A stretch of 64,000 nt of DNA from an uncultured SAR86 cluster bacterium. Lineage in GTDB: Bacteria > Pseudomonadota > Gammaproteobacteria > Magnimaribacterales > AG-339-G14. The translations under genes were made by a program, and so were the position numbers. Position 1 is the stretch's first letter; every line of letters begins with the position of its first letter. The stretch is from assembly GCA_902595715.1 (NCBI GenBank), contig CACJRI010000008.1, positions 1 through 64,000 of the forward strand, in the 5' to 3' direction. The notes beneath the pieces were generated by a model that made no database searches, was not told where the DNA came from, and was given only the letters and a program-made list of their open reading frames with translations. Positions 50,441 to 59,093 of the stretch are shown one piece after another.

Positions 50441-50820
50441 CAAAATATAAAGTCCCTTTTGGTATAACGCCAATAAGCAATAACAAAAACAATAAATTCA
50501 TTAGCGAAAGCAATTGCAGTACCTGTACCAAAACTATTGTCCAGAAAAAAACTTAATGTTCTGCCAATTAAAAAACTCCCCATCAAAATACCAAAGGTTA
50601 AATAAACCTTTTTTCTAAGCCGAATTCGGTAGACACTTATTAAAGACATCAATCCCAGAACAGTAAAAAAAGAATACCAAGCTCTAGTTTCGCTTAAAAA
50701 GAAATCAGAAGTTTCATTGATACCAATCATATTGGAAATGATTTCTGGAAAGAAAAGTCCTAAAACTCCAAAACCAAACCATTCGATTCCAAATATAAAA
50801 AGAAAAACTTTATCTAACAT
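50440..50820 (-). CDS. Four-helix membrane protein, DUF4345-like
   Basis: This protein of 126 aa has four hydrophobic helices (about 5-25, 48-66, 72-92, 100-118). ETRAWYSFFTVLGL and the layout recall small DUF4345-type membrane proteins, but I cannot be sure of the family. Its stop overlaps the ATG of the esterase lipoprotein by one base, so the pair is probably co-translated. It diverges from the SGNH hydrolase gene across 55 bp. Confidence 0.7.
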   Translation of the reverse strand: MLDKVFLFIFGIEWFGFGVLGLFFPEIISNMIGINETSDFFLSETRAWYSFFTVLGLMSLISVYRIRLRKKVYLTFGILMGSFLIGRTLSFFLDNSFGTGTAIAFANEFIVFVIAYWRYTKRDFIF

Positions 50821-50875
50821 CGATTTTTAATTTTTTTGATAGCATAAGCATTTATTTAAGCATATAAATAGCAGC

Positions 50876-51667
50876 ATGACTAAAAGAGCTTCTTTTTACT
50901 TAATTGGCATTTTATTTATCCTTATTTTTGGAGGATGGTTTGCATATGAAAAATATTGGGAATACCGAGTAAAAGAAGGAGCTAAAGCTCTTGGTTATGA
51001 ACTTAATGATGAAGAAGTTAAATATTGGGTTAAAAGAATACGAAGTTACAACAAGTTAGATGGCTTCGACGAAGATATTGAGCAATTTGTTGCTCAAGAT
51101 AAGATTGTTATGCCTCCAACTAATGGATTTTTATTTATCGGAAGCTCCTCAATTAGACTTTGGCAGTCTTTGGAAGAAGATATGAAGCCGCTTAAGGTCA
51201 TTAACCGTGGTTTTGGCGGCGCACATACCAAACATATAAATCGCCACAAAGATAAAATCGTTTTTCCTTATAAACCAAAAGCAATTGTATTTTTCTGCGG
51301 CACCAACGACATCAATGGCTGGAATGCTCCACAAGAAGTTTTTGCTGAATTTGAAAACTTCTACAATTCTGTAAAAGAAAAACTTCCAAAAACTATGGTT
51401 TTTGCTATAAGCATTCAACCATCTCCAAGTAGATTTGACCAAAGACCTAGACAGCAAAAATGGAACGAATCGGTCAGAAATTTAGCTAAGACGGAAGATA
51501 ATTTAGTTTTTGTTGATGTTTCTCCACCAATGTTATCTGAAGACAAAAAACCAAGACCCGAACTTTATACAGATGACTTGCTTCACATGAATGAAAAAGG
51601 TTATAAAATTTGGGCTAAACTAATTAAGTTCAATTTAAAAAAATATTTTCCAGAAGATTTTCTATGA
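50876..51667 (+). CDS. SGNH/GDSL-family hydrolase, membrane-anchored
   Basis: This 263-aa protein has an N-terminal hydrophobic segment (residues 5-23) acting as anchor or uncleaved signal, then an SGNH esterase fold. Block I is FLFIGSSSIRLW with the nucleophile Ser, the Gly block is NRGFGGAHT, block III FFCGTNDINGW has the oxyanion Asn, and block V DDLLHMNEKGY has the catalytic Asp and His. This variant (GSSSIRLW) is typical of acetyl-hydrolase-like SGNH proteins. It overlaps the GST gene (ATGA). Substrate unknown. Confidence 0.88.
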   Translation: MTKRASFYLIGILFILIFGGWFAYEKYWEYRVKEGAKALGYELNDEEVKYWVKRIRSYNKLDGFDEDIEQFVAQDKIVMPPTNGFLFIGSSSIRLWQSLEEDMKPLKVINRGFGGAHTKHINRHKDKIVFPYKPKAIVFFCGTNDINGWNAPQEVFAEFENFYNSVKEKLPKTMVFAISIQPSPSRFDQRPRQQKWNESVRNLAKTEDNLVFVDVSPPMLSEDKKPRPELYTDDLLHMNEKGYKIWAKLIKFNLKKYFPEDFL

Positions 51668-52521
51668 AATTAAAGCTCTATCACGCTAAATGGTCTTTAT
51701 GCAGTCAAATGGTTCGTGTTGCCATGGAAGAAAAAGGACTTTGCTATGAAAGCAATTTGATAAAACTTTGCGATCATTATCCTAAAGGAGAAAACCTTTC
51801 TCCGGAATATCTCGCGATAAATCCAAAAGGCGTCGTTCCTTCCATTGACTTAGATGGCGAGATTGTCACAGAAAGCACGGACATTATCAAAAGACTGAAT
51901 ACACTGACTGGTAAAAAAGATATTGACTTGTGGCCAGCAGATGTAGATCAAGAGAAACTTAATGCCTGGGTAGAAGATACGACTCTTACAGATGGCGTGC
52001 CTTTTGGTAAAACTCTTGGAACGGCAATACCTCCTTTTTCATTAATTTTAATTAACTTTATGGTTAAAAAATATTTATCTTTTTTTCAGGCCATAAAAGT
52101 ATTTTGGAAACACCCTTTAAGAGATAGAGGGAGGGGGTTTCTAGCTATGAAATTCTTCAATATTCATAAACCTGTAGCAGCTAGCAGCTACAAAGTTTTA
52201 GTAAGGAGTTTAATGGATATTGAAAAAAATTTAGAATCTTCCGGGCCATATTTTTTAGGTAAATTTTCTCATATAGATATTAATTTGATGTGTTGTTTTC
52301 ATAGACTGTCAGACGTCAGGCTAGAAAAAATTTTAGAGATTGAGGAGTTGCCGAATATAAAAAAATATTGGGAGCTTTTAAAGAGCAGAGAAAGTTATAA
52401 AAAAGGAATTTTAGATTTTTATGGAGAAAAGGAAAACGGAGATATTGAGGAGGTATTCGGGTCAAATGATTCCATGCACCTAGAACCTCTGAAGAGCATG
52501 ATCAAAAAATATAAAACTTAA
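51664..52521 (+). CDS. Glutathione S-transferase family protein
   Basis: This 285-aa protein has an N-terminal thioredoxin-like GST domain (residues 1-75): LYHAKWSLCSQMVRVAMEEKG with a Ser/Cys active-site region, then NPKGVVPSIDLDGEIVTES, the conserved cis-Pro and glutathione-binding E-S. A helical C-terminal domain of about 200 residues, longer than in most GSTs (about 120), includes SSGPYFLGKFSHIDINL. The length suggests a ganglioside-induced/TDAP-like branch. It is co-transcribed with the SGNH hydrolase. gshA in the same window supplies the cofactor path. Confidence 0.85.
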   Translation: MKLKLYHAKWSLCSQMVRVAMEEKGLCYESNLIKLCDHYPKGENLSPEYLAINPKGVVPSIDLDGEIVTESTDIIKRLNTLTGKKDIDLWPADVDQEKLNAWVEDTTLTDGVPFGKTLGTAIPPFSLILINFMVKKYLSFFQAIKVFWKHPLRDRGRGFLAMKFFNIHKPVAASSYKVLVRSLMDIEKNLESSGPYFLGKFSHIDINLMCCFHRLSDVRLEKILEIEELPNIKKYWELLKSRESYKKGILDFYGEKENGDIEEVFGSNDSMHLEPLKSMIKKYKT

Positions 52522-52534
52522 GCCTTTAGCTTCT

Positions 52535-52714
52535 CTAATGAACTAAAGGATGTCTTATATGGAATTTTCTTTTTTTATGTCTCAACCTGTCAAGATGGGC
52601 ATATAAATTATCGCTTCTTTGCGAGAGCGTTTTTTTCAAACGAGCCCTTCTTTGTCTTGCATGGATTGATCGGCCTAAGCGTTCATTTCTATCCATGTAT
52701 TCAAGATTAGCCAT
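52535..52714 (-). CDS. Possible small basic protein, 59 aa
   Basis: In the 249-bp gap 52522-52770, the minus strand reads ATG at 52714 to TAG at 52535-52537. The product is very basic: MDRNERLGRSIHARQRRARL, then KKTLSQRSD and RLRHKKRKFHIRHPLVH at the end. No close family is recognised. The high Arg/Lys/His content fits an RNA- or DNA-binding peptide. No clear Shine-Dalgarno sequence is visible, so this could be chance. The remaining sequence of the gap holds nothing else I can name. Confidence 0.35.
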   Translation of the reverse strand: MANLEYMDRNERLGRSIHARQRRARLKKTLSQRSDNLYAHLDRLRHKKRKFHIRHPLVH

Positions 52715-52770
52715 TCTTGACTGATATTTCTACTAATTTAAAATTATTAAAAAAAAAATAGTGAGAATAA

Positions 52771-53082
52771 ATGTTTATTAAAAAAATATTCATATTAATG
52801 TTTTTTTTGTTTGGTTTTCATGTGATTGCAGCTGAAGAAAAAAAGATTATTCCTGCGCCTGCAGAGACAATAAAATTTAAAGACCTTACAGAGTTTGATG
52901 CTTGCTTCCTTGTTTATAGGTCGCCCATAAGCTTTAATCTTAAAGACATGTTAAAAGATTATATGAAATTCAGAGATTTTGACTGCAAAAAATATAGCGA
53001 AATATTAAAGCGTGGATCCATAATCAAAGGCTCTACATTGCCAAAAAATTCTAAGGCATATGAAGTCAACAAAAAGAAATAA
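52771..53082 (+). CDS. Small secreted protein of unknown function
   Basis: This 103-aa protein has a clear signal peptide (MFIKKIFILMFFLFGFHVIA, likely cleavage after AA near residue 21). The mature part is short and charged, with two cysteines: FDACFLVYRSP and FRDFDCKKYSEIL. They could form one disulfide in the periplasm. I do not recognise a family. It lies directly upstream of the copper amine oxidase (33-bp gap) and could be co-transcribed with it, but no motif ties it to amines or copper. Confidence 0.7.
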   Translation: MFIKKIFILMFFLFGFHVIAAEEKKIIPAPAETIKFKDLTEFDACFLVYRSPISFNLKDMLKDYMKFRDFDCKKYSEILKRGSIIKGSTLPKNSKAYEVNKKK

Positions 53083-53115
53083 TTTTTAGAGCTCTATTCT
53101 TATATACTTTTTCTT

Positions 53116-55011
53116 ATGACGGAATATATCCACCCTTTAAATATGCTCAGCGCGTCTGAGATAAGTGATGCAGTTTCAATTCTAAAAAAGTCTAAAGCAG
53201 AACATGAAAATTCTTCCTTTAGTTATATTTCGTTAGAGGAACCAGACAAAAAGTTACTGAAAAAAAATACCAACTTAGAAAGGATTGTAAAAGTTGTAGG
53301 CGTTGACCAAAAATCTAATGGTTTTGAAGCTGAAATAAATCTGTCTGCTAAAAAACTTTTAAAAGAAAAAGAAATTTCTAATTCAGCAGGACCCACTTAC
53401 ACATTGGCTGAAATCTTTAATGCTATTGAGTTAACAATGTCAGACAAAAATTACCAAGCAGCTTTGGAGAAAAGAGGCATTAAAGATTTAAGTCTTATTC
53501 AAATAGATCCATGGCCAGGCGGGGGCTTTATTAACAAAAATATAAAAAAAGGAAACAGAGCACTCAGGGCCATATCCTTTTTAAAAGATAGTGAAAAGGA
53601 TAATGCCTATGCTCGTCCCATCCAAGGTTTGATTGCACATGTAGACCTAACAGAGAAGAAAGTTGTAGAGATTGAAGATCATGGTGTTGTAAGGGTACCT
53701 GAAGCTCATGCAAGATATGATAAAGACGGCCAAGAATCTCTGAGAGAAACTCCCAAAGAAATTGCTATCACCCAACCTGATGGTGTTGGATTTTCAGTTG
53801 AAGCTAACTTAATTTCATGGGAGGGCTGGAAACTAAGGGCTTCTATTGATCCCATAGAAGGCTTGGCATTGCAGGAGGTCTCTTTGAATGATAGACCAAT
53901 TTTTTATAGAGCGGGTCTATCAGATATGGTGGTGCCCTATGGATCTTCTGACCCCATGCATTGGTGGAAAGCAGTTCATGATGGAACTGAATATGGATTC
54001 GGTACTATGACAAACTCTTTAACTTTAGGGTGCGATTGTCTTGGAGAAATTTATTATTTAGACGCTTATAAGTTAGCATTCGATGGTTCTGTTGAAACTA
54101 TTGAGAATGCAATATGTATTCATGAAGAAGATTATGGCGTGCAATGGAAACATAATGATTCCACTCAAATGGGATACAACGAAGTAAGGCGATCACGTCG
54201 TCTTGTAGTCAGTTCCTTTGCAACCATTGGTAACTATGATTACGGGATATTTTGGTACTTATACTTAGACGGTACGATCCAATTGGAGATAAAACTCACA
54301 GGCGTGGTTGGTATTAGTGCCTATCATGAAGATATTCATAAATCCGGACAAGATTTTAAAATTTCTCCTGAATTAGCTTCTCCAATACACCAACATCTTT
54401 TCAATGTAAGAATTGATTGGGATTTGGATGACGGTGACAATCAATTATTTGAAACAAACGTAGAGCCCTTACCAATCGATGAAATAAATCCAAATGGAAC
54501 TCAATTTCAGGCCGTCTCTTCGCATTTAACAAAGGAGAGTGAAGCGCAGAGGAATATTGCTCCAGAAAAAAGTCGTACTTGGAAAATTGTTAATCCCAAC
54601 AAGCTAAACAAAGTTGGTTTGCCGACAGCCTACAAGATACTATATGGAAACACACCAACTCTGCTTTCCAATCCTGACTCTCCGCCAGGGAAAAGAGCTG
54701 CATTTGCGAAACATAATATTTGGGCAACACCGTTCCAGAACGAAGAAAGATCAGGGGGCGGCAGACACACGGTTATGCATTCTGGAGAGGGCGGCTTAGA
54801 AGAGATTACGGCACAAGACAGAAATATAAGCGAATGCGACTTGGTTACATGGCTTACTTTTGGAGTAACTCATTTACCACGTCCGGAAGACTGGCCTGTA
54901 ATGCCCGTAGAGTATTGCGGAGTCCACTTAATTCCGGTTGGCTTCTTTGATCAAAACCCAACAATTAATCTTCCTCCCAGTTGTTCTTCTAAGTCAAAAA
55001 GCAATAAGTAG
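53116..55011 (+). CDS. Copper-containing primary-amine oxidase
   Basis: This enzyme oxidises primary amines to aldehydes with release of NH3 and H2O2. The 631-aa protein contains the TPQ precursor motif N373-Y374-D375, the likely catalytic-base Asp289 in AVHDGTEYG, and copper ligands H425-x-H427 (IHQHLFN) with H586 (VTHLPRP) at the spacing known for E. coli TynA. No signal peptide is present, so it should be cytoplasmic, as in many aerobic bacteria. Length is typical for the core enzyme. An MBL-fold protein and a PhyH dioxygenase follow on the same strand. Confidence 0.93.
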   Translation: MTEYIHPLNMLSASEISDAVSILKKSKAEHENSSFSYISLEEPDKKLLKKNTNLERIVKVVGVDQKSNGFEAEINLSAKKLLKEKEISNSAGPTYTLAEIFNAIELTMSDKNYQAALEKRGIKDLSLIQIDPWPGGGFINKNIKKGNRALRAISFLKDSEKDNAYARPIQGLIAHVDLTEKKVVEIEDHGVVRVPEAHARYDKDGQESLRETPKEIAITQPDGVGFSVEANLISWEGWKLRASIDPIEGLALQEVSLNDRPIFYRAGLSDMVVPYGSSDPMHWWKAVHDGTEYGFGTMTNSLTLGCDCLGEIYYLDAYKLAFDGSVETIENAICIHEEDYGVQWKHNDSTQMGYNEVRRSRRLVVSSFATIGNYDYGIFWYLYLDGTIQLEIKLTGVVGISAYHEDIHKSGQDFKISPELASPIHQHLFNVRIDWDLDDGDNQLFETNVEPLPIDEINPNGTQFQAVSSHLTKESEAQRNIAPEKSRTWKIVNPNKLNKVGLPTAYKILYGNTPTLLSNPDSPPGKRAAFAKHNIWATPFQNEERSGGGRHTVMHSGEGGLEEITAQDRNISECDLVTWLTFGVTHLPRPEDWPVMPVEYCGVHLIPVGFFDQNPTINLPPSCSSKSKSNK

Positions 55012-55023
55012 TAAGGACTTGTT

Positions 55024-56742
55024 ATGAGCGTAAAAGATTCTTTCAACCCAGGAGTTACAAAAACAGGTCCCAAGGGGCAATTGGCTCATCCTACAACTTT
55101 GGAACACAGCAAGCGTTTAGAAAAAAAGCTTTATAAAGTCGGTGATAATGCTTGGTCTTTAATTGGCAATGGCCTTTCCAACCAATCATTTGTTGAGGGG
55201 CCTGAAGGTTTGATTTGTATTGATACTGGAGAAAGCAATCAGGAGATGGCAGCAGCCCTGCAGGAAGTGAGAAAAGAAACTCAAGCTCCAGTTGTTGCAT
55301 GTATTTATACCCATTTTCACTATGTTGGCGGCACCCAAACACTTGTCGATGAAAATAAAAATCTAGCAATTTGGGGGCATGATGGTATTCAAGCTAACTT
55401 AGATAGATTTGGTGGAGAGGTTGCACCAAGAGTAACAAGAGGTTTGGCTCATCAATTTGCGACATCCATGCCCCAAGAAGGGCCTGATGGTATTGTTAAT
55501 TTAGGACTGGGAAATTTCTTTCGAAACCCAGATCATGCTCCTTTCACTAATGGTTATATTCCACCAAAACACACTTTTGTTGAGCCGACAAAAGCAAAAA
55601 TAGCTGGCTTAAAAGTGGAGTTTTTTCCAGCCCCATCCGATGCAACCGATTCCATCACAATTTGGTTTCCTGATTTAAAGCTCGCTATAAATAATCTTTT
55701 GTGGCCAGTTTTGTTCAATGTTTTTGCTATTAGAGGGGAAGAATATCGAGACCCCCGAATTATGATGAAAGGTTTAGATCAACTAGCTGAGCTTGAAGCA
55801 GAAAATTTGATTGGTGCTCATGGTCCACCATTTTCAGGGCAAAAAGAAATAAAAAAAATAATTGTAAATTATCGAGATACTTTGCAATTTTTGTGGGATC
55901 AAACTGTAAGATGCGCTAACAAGGGTTTAACTTTAAATGAAGCCATAAGCACGATTAAACTTCCGAATCATTTTCAAGAACATTACACTACGCAACAGTT
56001 ATATGGTGTAGTAGAGCATCATGTTAGACAAATCTATTCTGGTCTTTTTGGATGGTTTGATGAGGACGAGGCAAACCTTTTTCCAGTTCCTTCTCCAGAA
56101 AGATCTATCCGTCTAATAGAAGGCTTTGGTGGAATTGAAAAGGTGAGGACAATCATTGATTCCTCCTTGAAAGCAGAGGATTTTCGTTGGGCCATAGAGC
56201 TTTCTTCATGGCTGGTCCGCTCAAATTTGAATGCTCAGGGTATTGCAGATGCTGGAGAGCCTGAAGACCGCAAGCGTTTAGCTGCTGCGCTCAGAGGAGT
56301 AGCTTATACAACTTCTGCTGCAAATATAAGGAACTGGTGTATAACCAGAGCTCTTGAGCTGGACGAATCTTTGAATTTAAGTCGTTTCAGGAAGCACCGT
56401 TTCAATAAAAGAGAGCTAGCGAGACGTACTCCCATTGATTCATTGAAGTTATTACGGGTACTTTTGATTCCAGAAAAGGCAGATTCTTATGCTCAAACAT
56501 TAGAATTTAATTTTCTTGATGATGAAAATATTTCTTACTCAATTAGAAACTCCGTAGCAGTAATTGATAAAAAGTCTGAAGGAAGTATTTCTTTAAGTTT
56601 ATCTTCAGATACTTGGTACGATCTTTTGAGTATGAGAAAAACTTTTTCAGAAACTCAAGAAGAAGCTTTAGTACAAATGAGTAACTCTGAAGAGGTAAAA
56701 AAATTCTTTTCTTGTTTTGACCTTGAATCTTTAAATAGCTGA
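55024..56742 (+). CDS. MBL-fold alkyl-sulfatase-like protein with altered metal motif
   Basis: This 572-aa protein resembles the alkyl sulfatase (SdsA1/BDS1) group: an MBL domain (about 30-290), then an alkylsulfatase dimerisation domain (LFGWFDEDEANLFPVPSPER) and a C-terminal SCP2-like lipid-binding domain (about 450-570). Canonical members have THxHxDH; here residues 96-103 are T-H97-F-H99-Y-V-G-G, so the Asp and third His are missing. The downstream H-G-P-P (LIGAHGPPFSG) is kept. The protein may bind metal differently or have another substrate. It follows the amine oxidase by 12 nt. Confidence 0.85.
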   Translation: MSVKDSFNPGVTKTGPKGQLAHPTTLEHSKRLEKKLYKVGDNAWSLIGNGLSNQSFVEGPEGLICIDTGESNQEMAAALQEVRKETQAPVVACIYTHFHYVGGTQTLVDENKNLAIWGHDGIQANLDRFGGEVAPRVTRGLAHQFATSMPQEGPDGIVNLGLGNFFRNPDHAPFTNGYIPPKHTFVEPTKAKIAGLKVEFFPAPSDATDSITIWFPDLKLAINNLLWPVLFNVFAIRGEEYRDPRIMMKGLDQLAELEAENLIGAHGPPFSGQKEIKKIIVNYRDTLQFLWDQTVRCANKGLTLNEAISTIKLPNHFQEHYTTQQLYGVVEHHVRQIYSGLFGWFDEDEANLFPVPSPERSIRLIEGFGGIEKVRTIIDSSLKAEDFRWAIELSSWLVRSNLNAQGIADAGEPEDRKRLAAALRGVAYTTSAANIRNWCITRALELDESLNLSRFRKHRFNKRELARRTPIDSLKLLRVLLIPEKADSYAQTLEFNFLDDENISYSIRNSVAVIDKKSEGSISLSLSSDTWYDLLSMRKTFSETQEEALVQMSNSEEVKKFFSCFDLESLNS

Positions 56743-56752
56743 TAATACTTTT

Positions 56753-56929
56753 GTGAAGAGATTAAATCCTGACACAGGCAAGCCTTTTGAAATTGGTGAC
56801 CCAAGGCCTAAGTCTGATATTCAGGATGGGAAAGTTTTTGGCGGATATTACACATCTCTTTATAAAGAACGTCCTCAATCAGGAGAGTATTTTGAAGAGT
56901 TTTGGGTCTTAGAAAATTCATTAAACTAA
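56753..56929 (+). CDS. Small 58-aa protein, function unknown
   Basis: A GTG at 56753 opens a 58-codon frame ending TAA at 56927-56929, filling nearly the whole gap between the sulfatase-like gene and the PhyH gene. The product is balanced and gene-like: LNPDTGKPFEIGDPRPKSD, then QDGKVFGGYYTSLYKERPQ and SGEYFEEFWVLENSLN. It shows no membrane helix or Cys. I do not recognise the family. Spacing of 10 nt before and 4 nt after fits an operon member. Alternative starts upstream are ended by an in-frame TAA. Confidence 0.65.
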   Translation: MKRLNPDTGKPFEIGDPRPKSDIQDGKVFGGYYTSLYKERPQSGEYFEEFWVLENSLN

Positions 56930-56933
56930 AGAT

Positions 56934-57731
56934 ATGAAGTTGGAATTACACGAAAAAAATAAATCTTTTACATGGAAACAAAAAACCCCTCCATTTAGCT
57001 TTCTTTCTAAAGCACAAGTTCAACAATATGACGAACAAGGGTTCTTTCTTCTAAAAGGAGCGTTTTCAAAAGAAGAAATCGATCAAGTCTTAAATGAAAT
57101 AGACCCTTTTGAGAAAAAAATAACAGAAGATCTTCGTCTACATAAGGATGGAAAGTTTTTAATTTCTAGAGCAGACGACATTACATTTACAACTCATTTA
57201 GTTATGTATTCAAATTTCTTAAAATCATTTGCAAGTCATGAAGTTTTTAAAGGTTTGTGCCAGGATTTAATCGGTGGAGACGTAAGATTGTATTGGGATC
57301 AAGCCGTATATAAGAAAGCAGATACATTAGAAGATTTTCCCTGGCACCAAGACAATGGCTATACCTTTGTTAATCCTCAAGCCTATTTAACTTGTTGGAT
57401 ACCCTTAACCGACACTGATGAATCAAATGGCTGTCCTTGGGTTATTCCAAAATTACACAAAATGGGAACGCTTAAGCATGATATCACTGAACTAGGCTAT
57501 AAAATAAAACTTGATGATTCGGATGCTGTTGCAGTTCCAGCAAAAGCAGGAGATATTGTGGTCTTTTCTTCTTTAACCCCTCATTGCACAGGACCAAACA
57601 AAACAGACTTAACTAGAAAATCTTACATTCTTCAGTATGCCCCTAATGGTGCGGTTCGTTATCCGCCTTTTTCTGATAAAGAAGAGGCAAATAATCCCGA
57701 TAGACAGTTTTTTGTAAACAGAGAGTCTTAG
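56934..57731 (+). CDS. Phytanoyl-CoA dioxygenase (PhyH) family protein
   Basis: This Fe(II)/2-oxoglutarate-dependent dioxygenase has 265 aa. The metal triad is visible as H138-Q-D140 (PWHQDNG) and H217 (TPHCTGPN), with a following Arg (DLTRKSYIL) likely binding 2-oxoglutarate. AYLTCWIPLTDTDESNGC is also characteristic of PhyH. It has no signal peptide. Family members hydroxylate fatty acyl-CoAs, small acids or phosphonates, so the substrate cannot be named. It converges with the SDR gene, overlapping by 4 bases. Confidence 0.88.
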   Translation: MKLELHEKNKSFTWKQKTPPFSFLSKAQVQQYDEQGFFLLKGAFSKEEIDQVLNEIDPFEKKITEDLRLHKDGKFLISRADDITFTTHLVMYSNFLKSFASHEVFKGLCQDLIGGDVRLYWDQAVYKKADTLEDFPWHQDNGYTFVNPQAYLTCWIPLTDTDESNGCPWVIPKLHKMGTLKHDITELGYKIKLDDSDAVAVPAKAGDIVVFSSLTPHCTGPNKTDLTRKSYILQYAPNGAVRYPPFSDKEEANNPDRQFFVNRES

Positions 57732-58771
57732 TCTTCTATTAAGCCAAATTCTTTGGCGCTCTCAGCGGCAGATTTTACGGCCTCTTTAGCGGATCTTGGA
57801 TTCCAGCCTAACAAATTTCTTGCTTGTGAAGAATCCATGCTTCTTTCTTTGCCTAAGCCTTCAGCAATCATTTTCAAAGCGGGCAGGAAAAGTGCCAGAA
57901 ACTTAATTAGCCAGTTTGGCGCTACTCTCTTTGGAATTTTAGAAGCAGATTCTGGAAAAAGTTCCGAGAGATACTCATTTTGATCTTTCATGAACATATT
58001 TTCTGCTGAGCAAACAAATCGTTTACCTGCGGCTTCAGGTTTAGTCATCGCTAATATTTCAAGTGAGGCTACATCTCTTACGTCAACAACACCCATATCC
58101 CAATTTGGAACAATTGGATATTTACCATTCATCATATCTAGAATTGCACCTACGCTAACGCCAAAATCTTCCTCTAAAATTGGGCCGAAAACCATTGCCG
58201 GCAAAACTGTAGAAAGTTCCATGCCGGAAGTATCCTGTTTCATGAAATCCCAAGCAGCTTGTTCAGCTAAAGTTTTTGATTTCGCATACACGTTGGTTGT
58301 TTTGCTTTTCGGATCGGTCCAATCTTCTTCATTAAAAACACCTTGTTTGTCGGTGCCGTACATAATTGCGGCTACAGAGGAAGTAATGACTACTCTTTTA
58401 ACCCCAGCTTTTGAAGCAGCTCTTAAAACTCTCAGCGTTCCTTCTACAGCAGGCTTAACCATTTCATCTTCATCCTTTGGCAATTGCATGGCAATTGGTG
58501 ATGCTACGTGCAAAACATAATCACATCCTGCCATGGCTTCATCCCAACCTTCATCGGAAGATAAATTCGTTACCTGCCAATCAACGGAAAGATCTGATTT
58601 TCCTTCATATTTTTCTAAGCCATATAAAAGCGTTTGGTTGAGTTTATTGGTTCTGGATAAGTCTCTTACCGTTGCTTTGACTTGAAAACCTGCTGCAGCA
58701 AGCTGAATAATACAATGCGAAGCAATAAATCCTGATCCACCTGTTACTAATACTGTTTCTTTATTTTCCAT
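57728..58771 (-). CDS. NAD(P)-dependent extended SDR (dihydroflavonol-reductase-like)
   Basis: This 347-aa reductase has the N-terminal Rossmann motif VLVTGGSGFIASHCIIQL (TGGSGFIA), the region HVASPIAMQLP, and the catalytic Y-x-x-x-K in TNVYAKSKTLAEQAAW. It resembles the aldehyde/dihydroflavonol-4-reductase branch of extended SDRs. It probably reduces an aldehyde or ketone with NADPH. Divergence from the DUF4212/SSS genes leaves a 64-bp promoter interval. Confidence 0.88.
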   Translation of the reverse strand: MENKETVLVTGGSGFIASHCIIQLAAAGFQVKATVRDLSRTNKLNQTLLYGLEKYEGKSDLSVDWQVTNLSSDEGWDEAMAGCDYVLHVASPIAMQLPKDEDEMVKPAVEGTLRVLRAASKAGVKRVVITSSVAAIMYGTDKQGVFNEEDWTDPKSKTTNVYAKSKTLAEQAAWDFMKQDTSGMELSTVLPAMVFGPILEEDFGVSVGAILDMMNGKYPIVPNWDMGVVDVRDVASLEILAMTKPEAAGKRFVCSAENMFMKDQNEYLSELFPESASKIPKRVAPNWLIKFLALFLPALKMIAEGLGKERSMDSSQARNLLGWNPRSAKEAVKSAAESAKEFGLIED

Positions 58772-58835
58772 AATTCATCCTTGGTAATGTTTATCAAATT
58801 CATCTTATAATAATTTTTTTAAAATTATTAAAATA

Positions 58836-59093
58836 ATGTCACCACAAGATTATTGGAAGGCAAATTTAAAACTTCTTGCAGTTCTCCTGTCTATCTGGTT
58901 TGTTATCTCATTTGGTTTCGGCATTGTACTTTCTGATTTTTTAGACCAATTTTCTCTGGGCGGCTTTAAGTTAGGATTTTGGTTCGCTCAACAAGGGAGT
59001 ATTTATGGTTTCGTTGTTCTCATCTTCATTTATGTTTTTGCTATGCGTCGCCTAGAAAAGAAAATCAACAAAAAAGAAGAGGAAAATGAGTAG
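58836..59093 (+). CDS. DUF4212 small subunit of sodium/solute symporter
   Basis: This 85-aa protein has two membrane helices (about 13-33 and 48-70) and a charged C-terminal tail (RRLEKKINKKEEENE). The N-terminus SPQDYWKANLKLLAVLLSIWF is characteristic of DUF4212 proteins, which accompany an SSS transporter gene directly downstream. It overlaps that gene by 8 nt. The likely role is an accessory subunit of the transporter; its precise contribution is not known. Confidence 0.9.
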   Translation: MSPQDYWKANLKLLAVLLSIWFVISFGFGIVLSDFLDQFSLGGFKLGFWFAQQGSIYGFVVLIFIYVFAMRRLEKKINKKEEENE

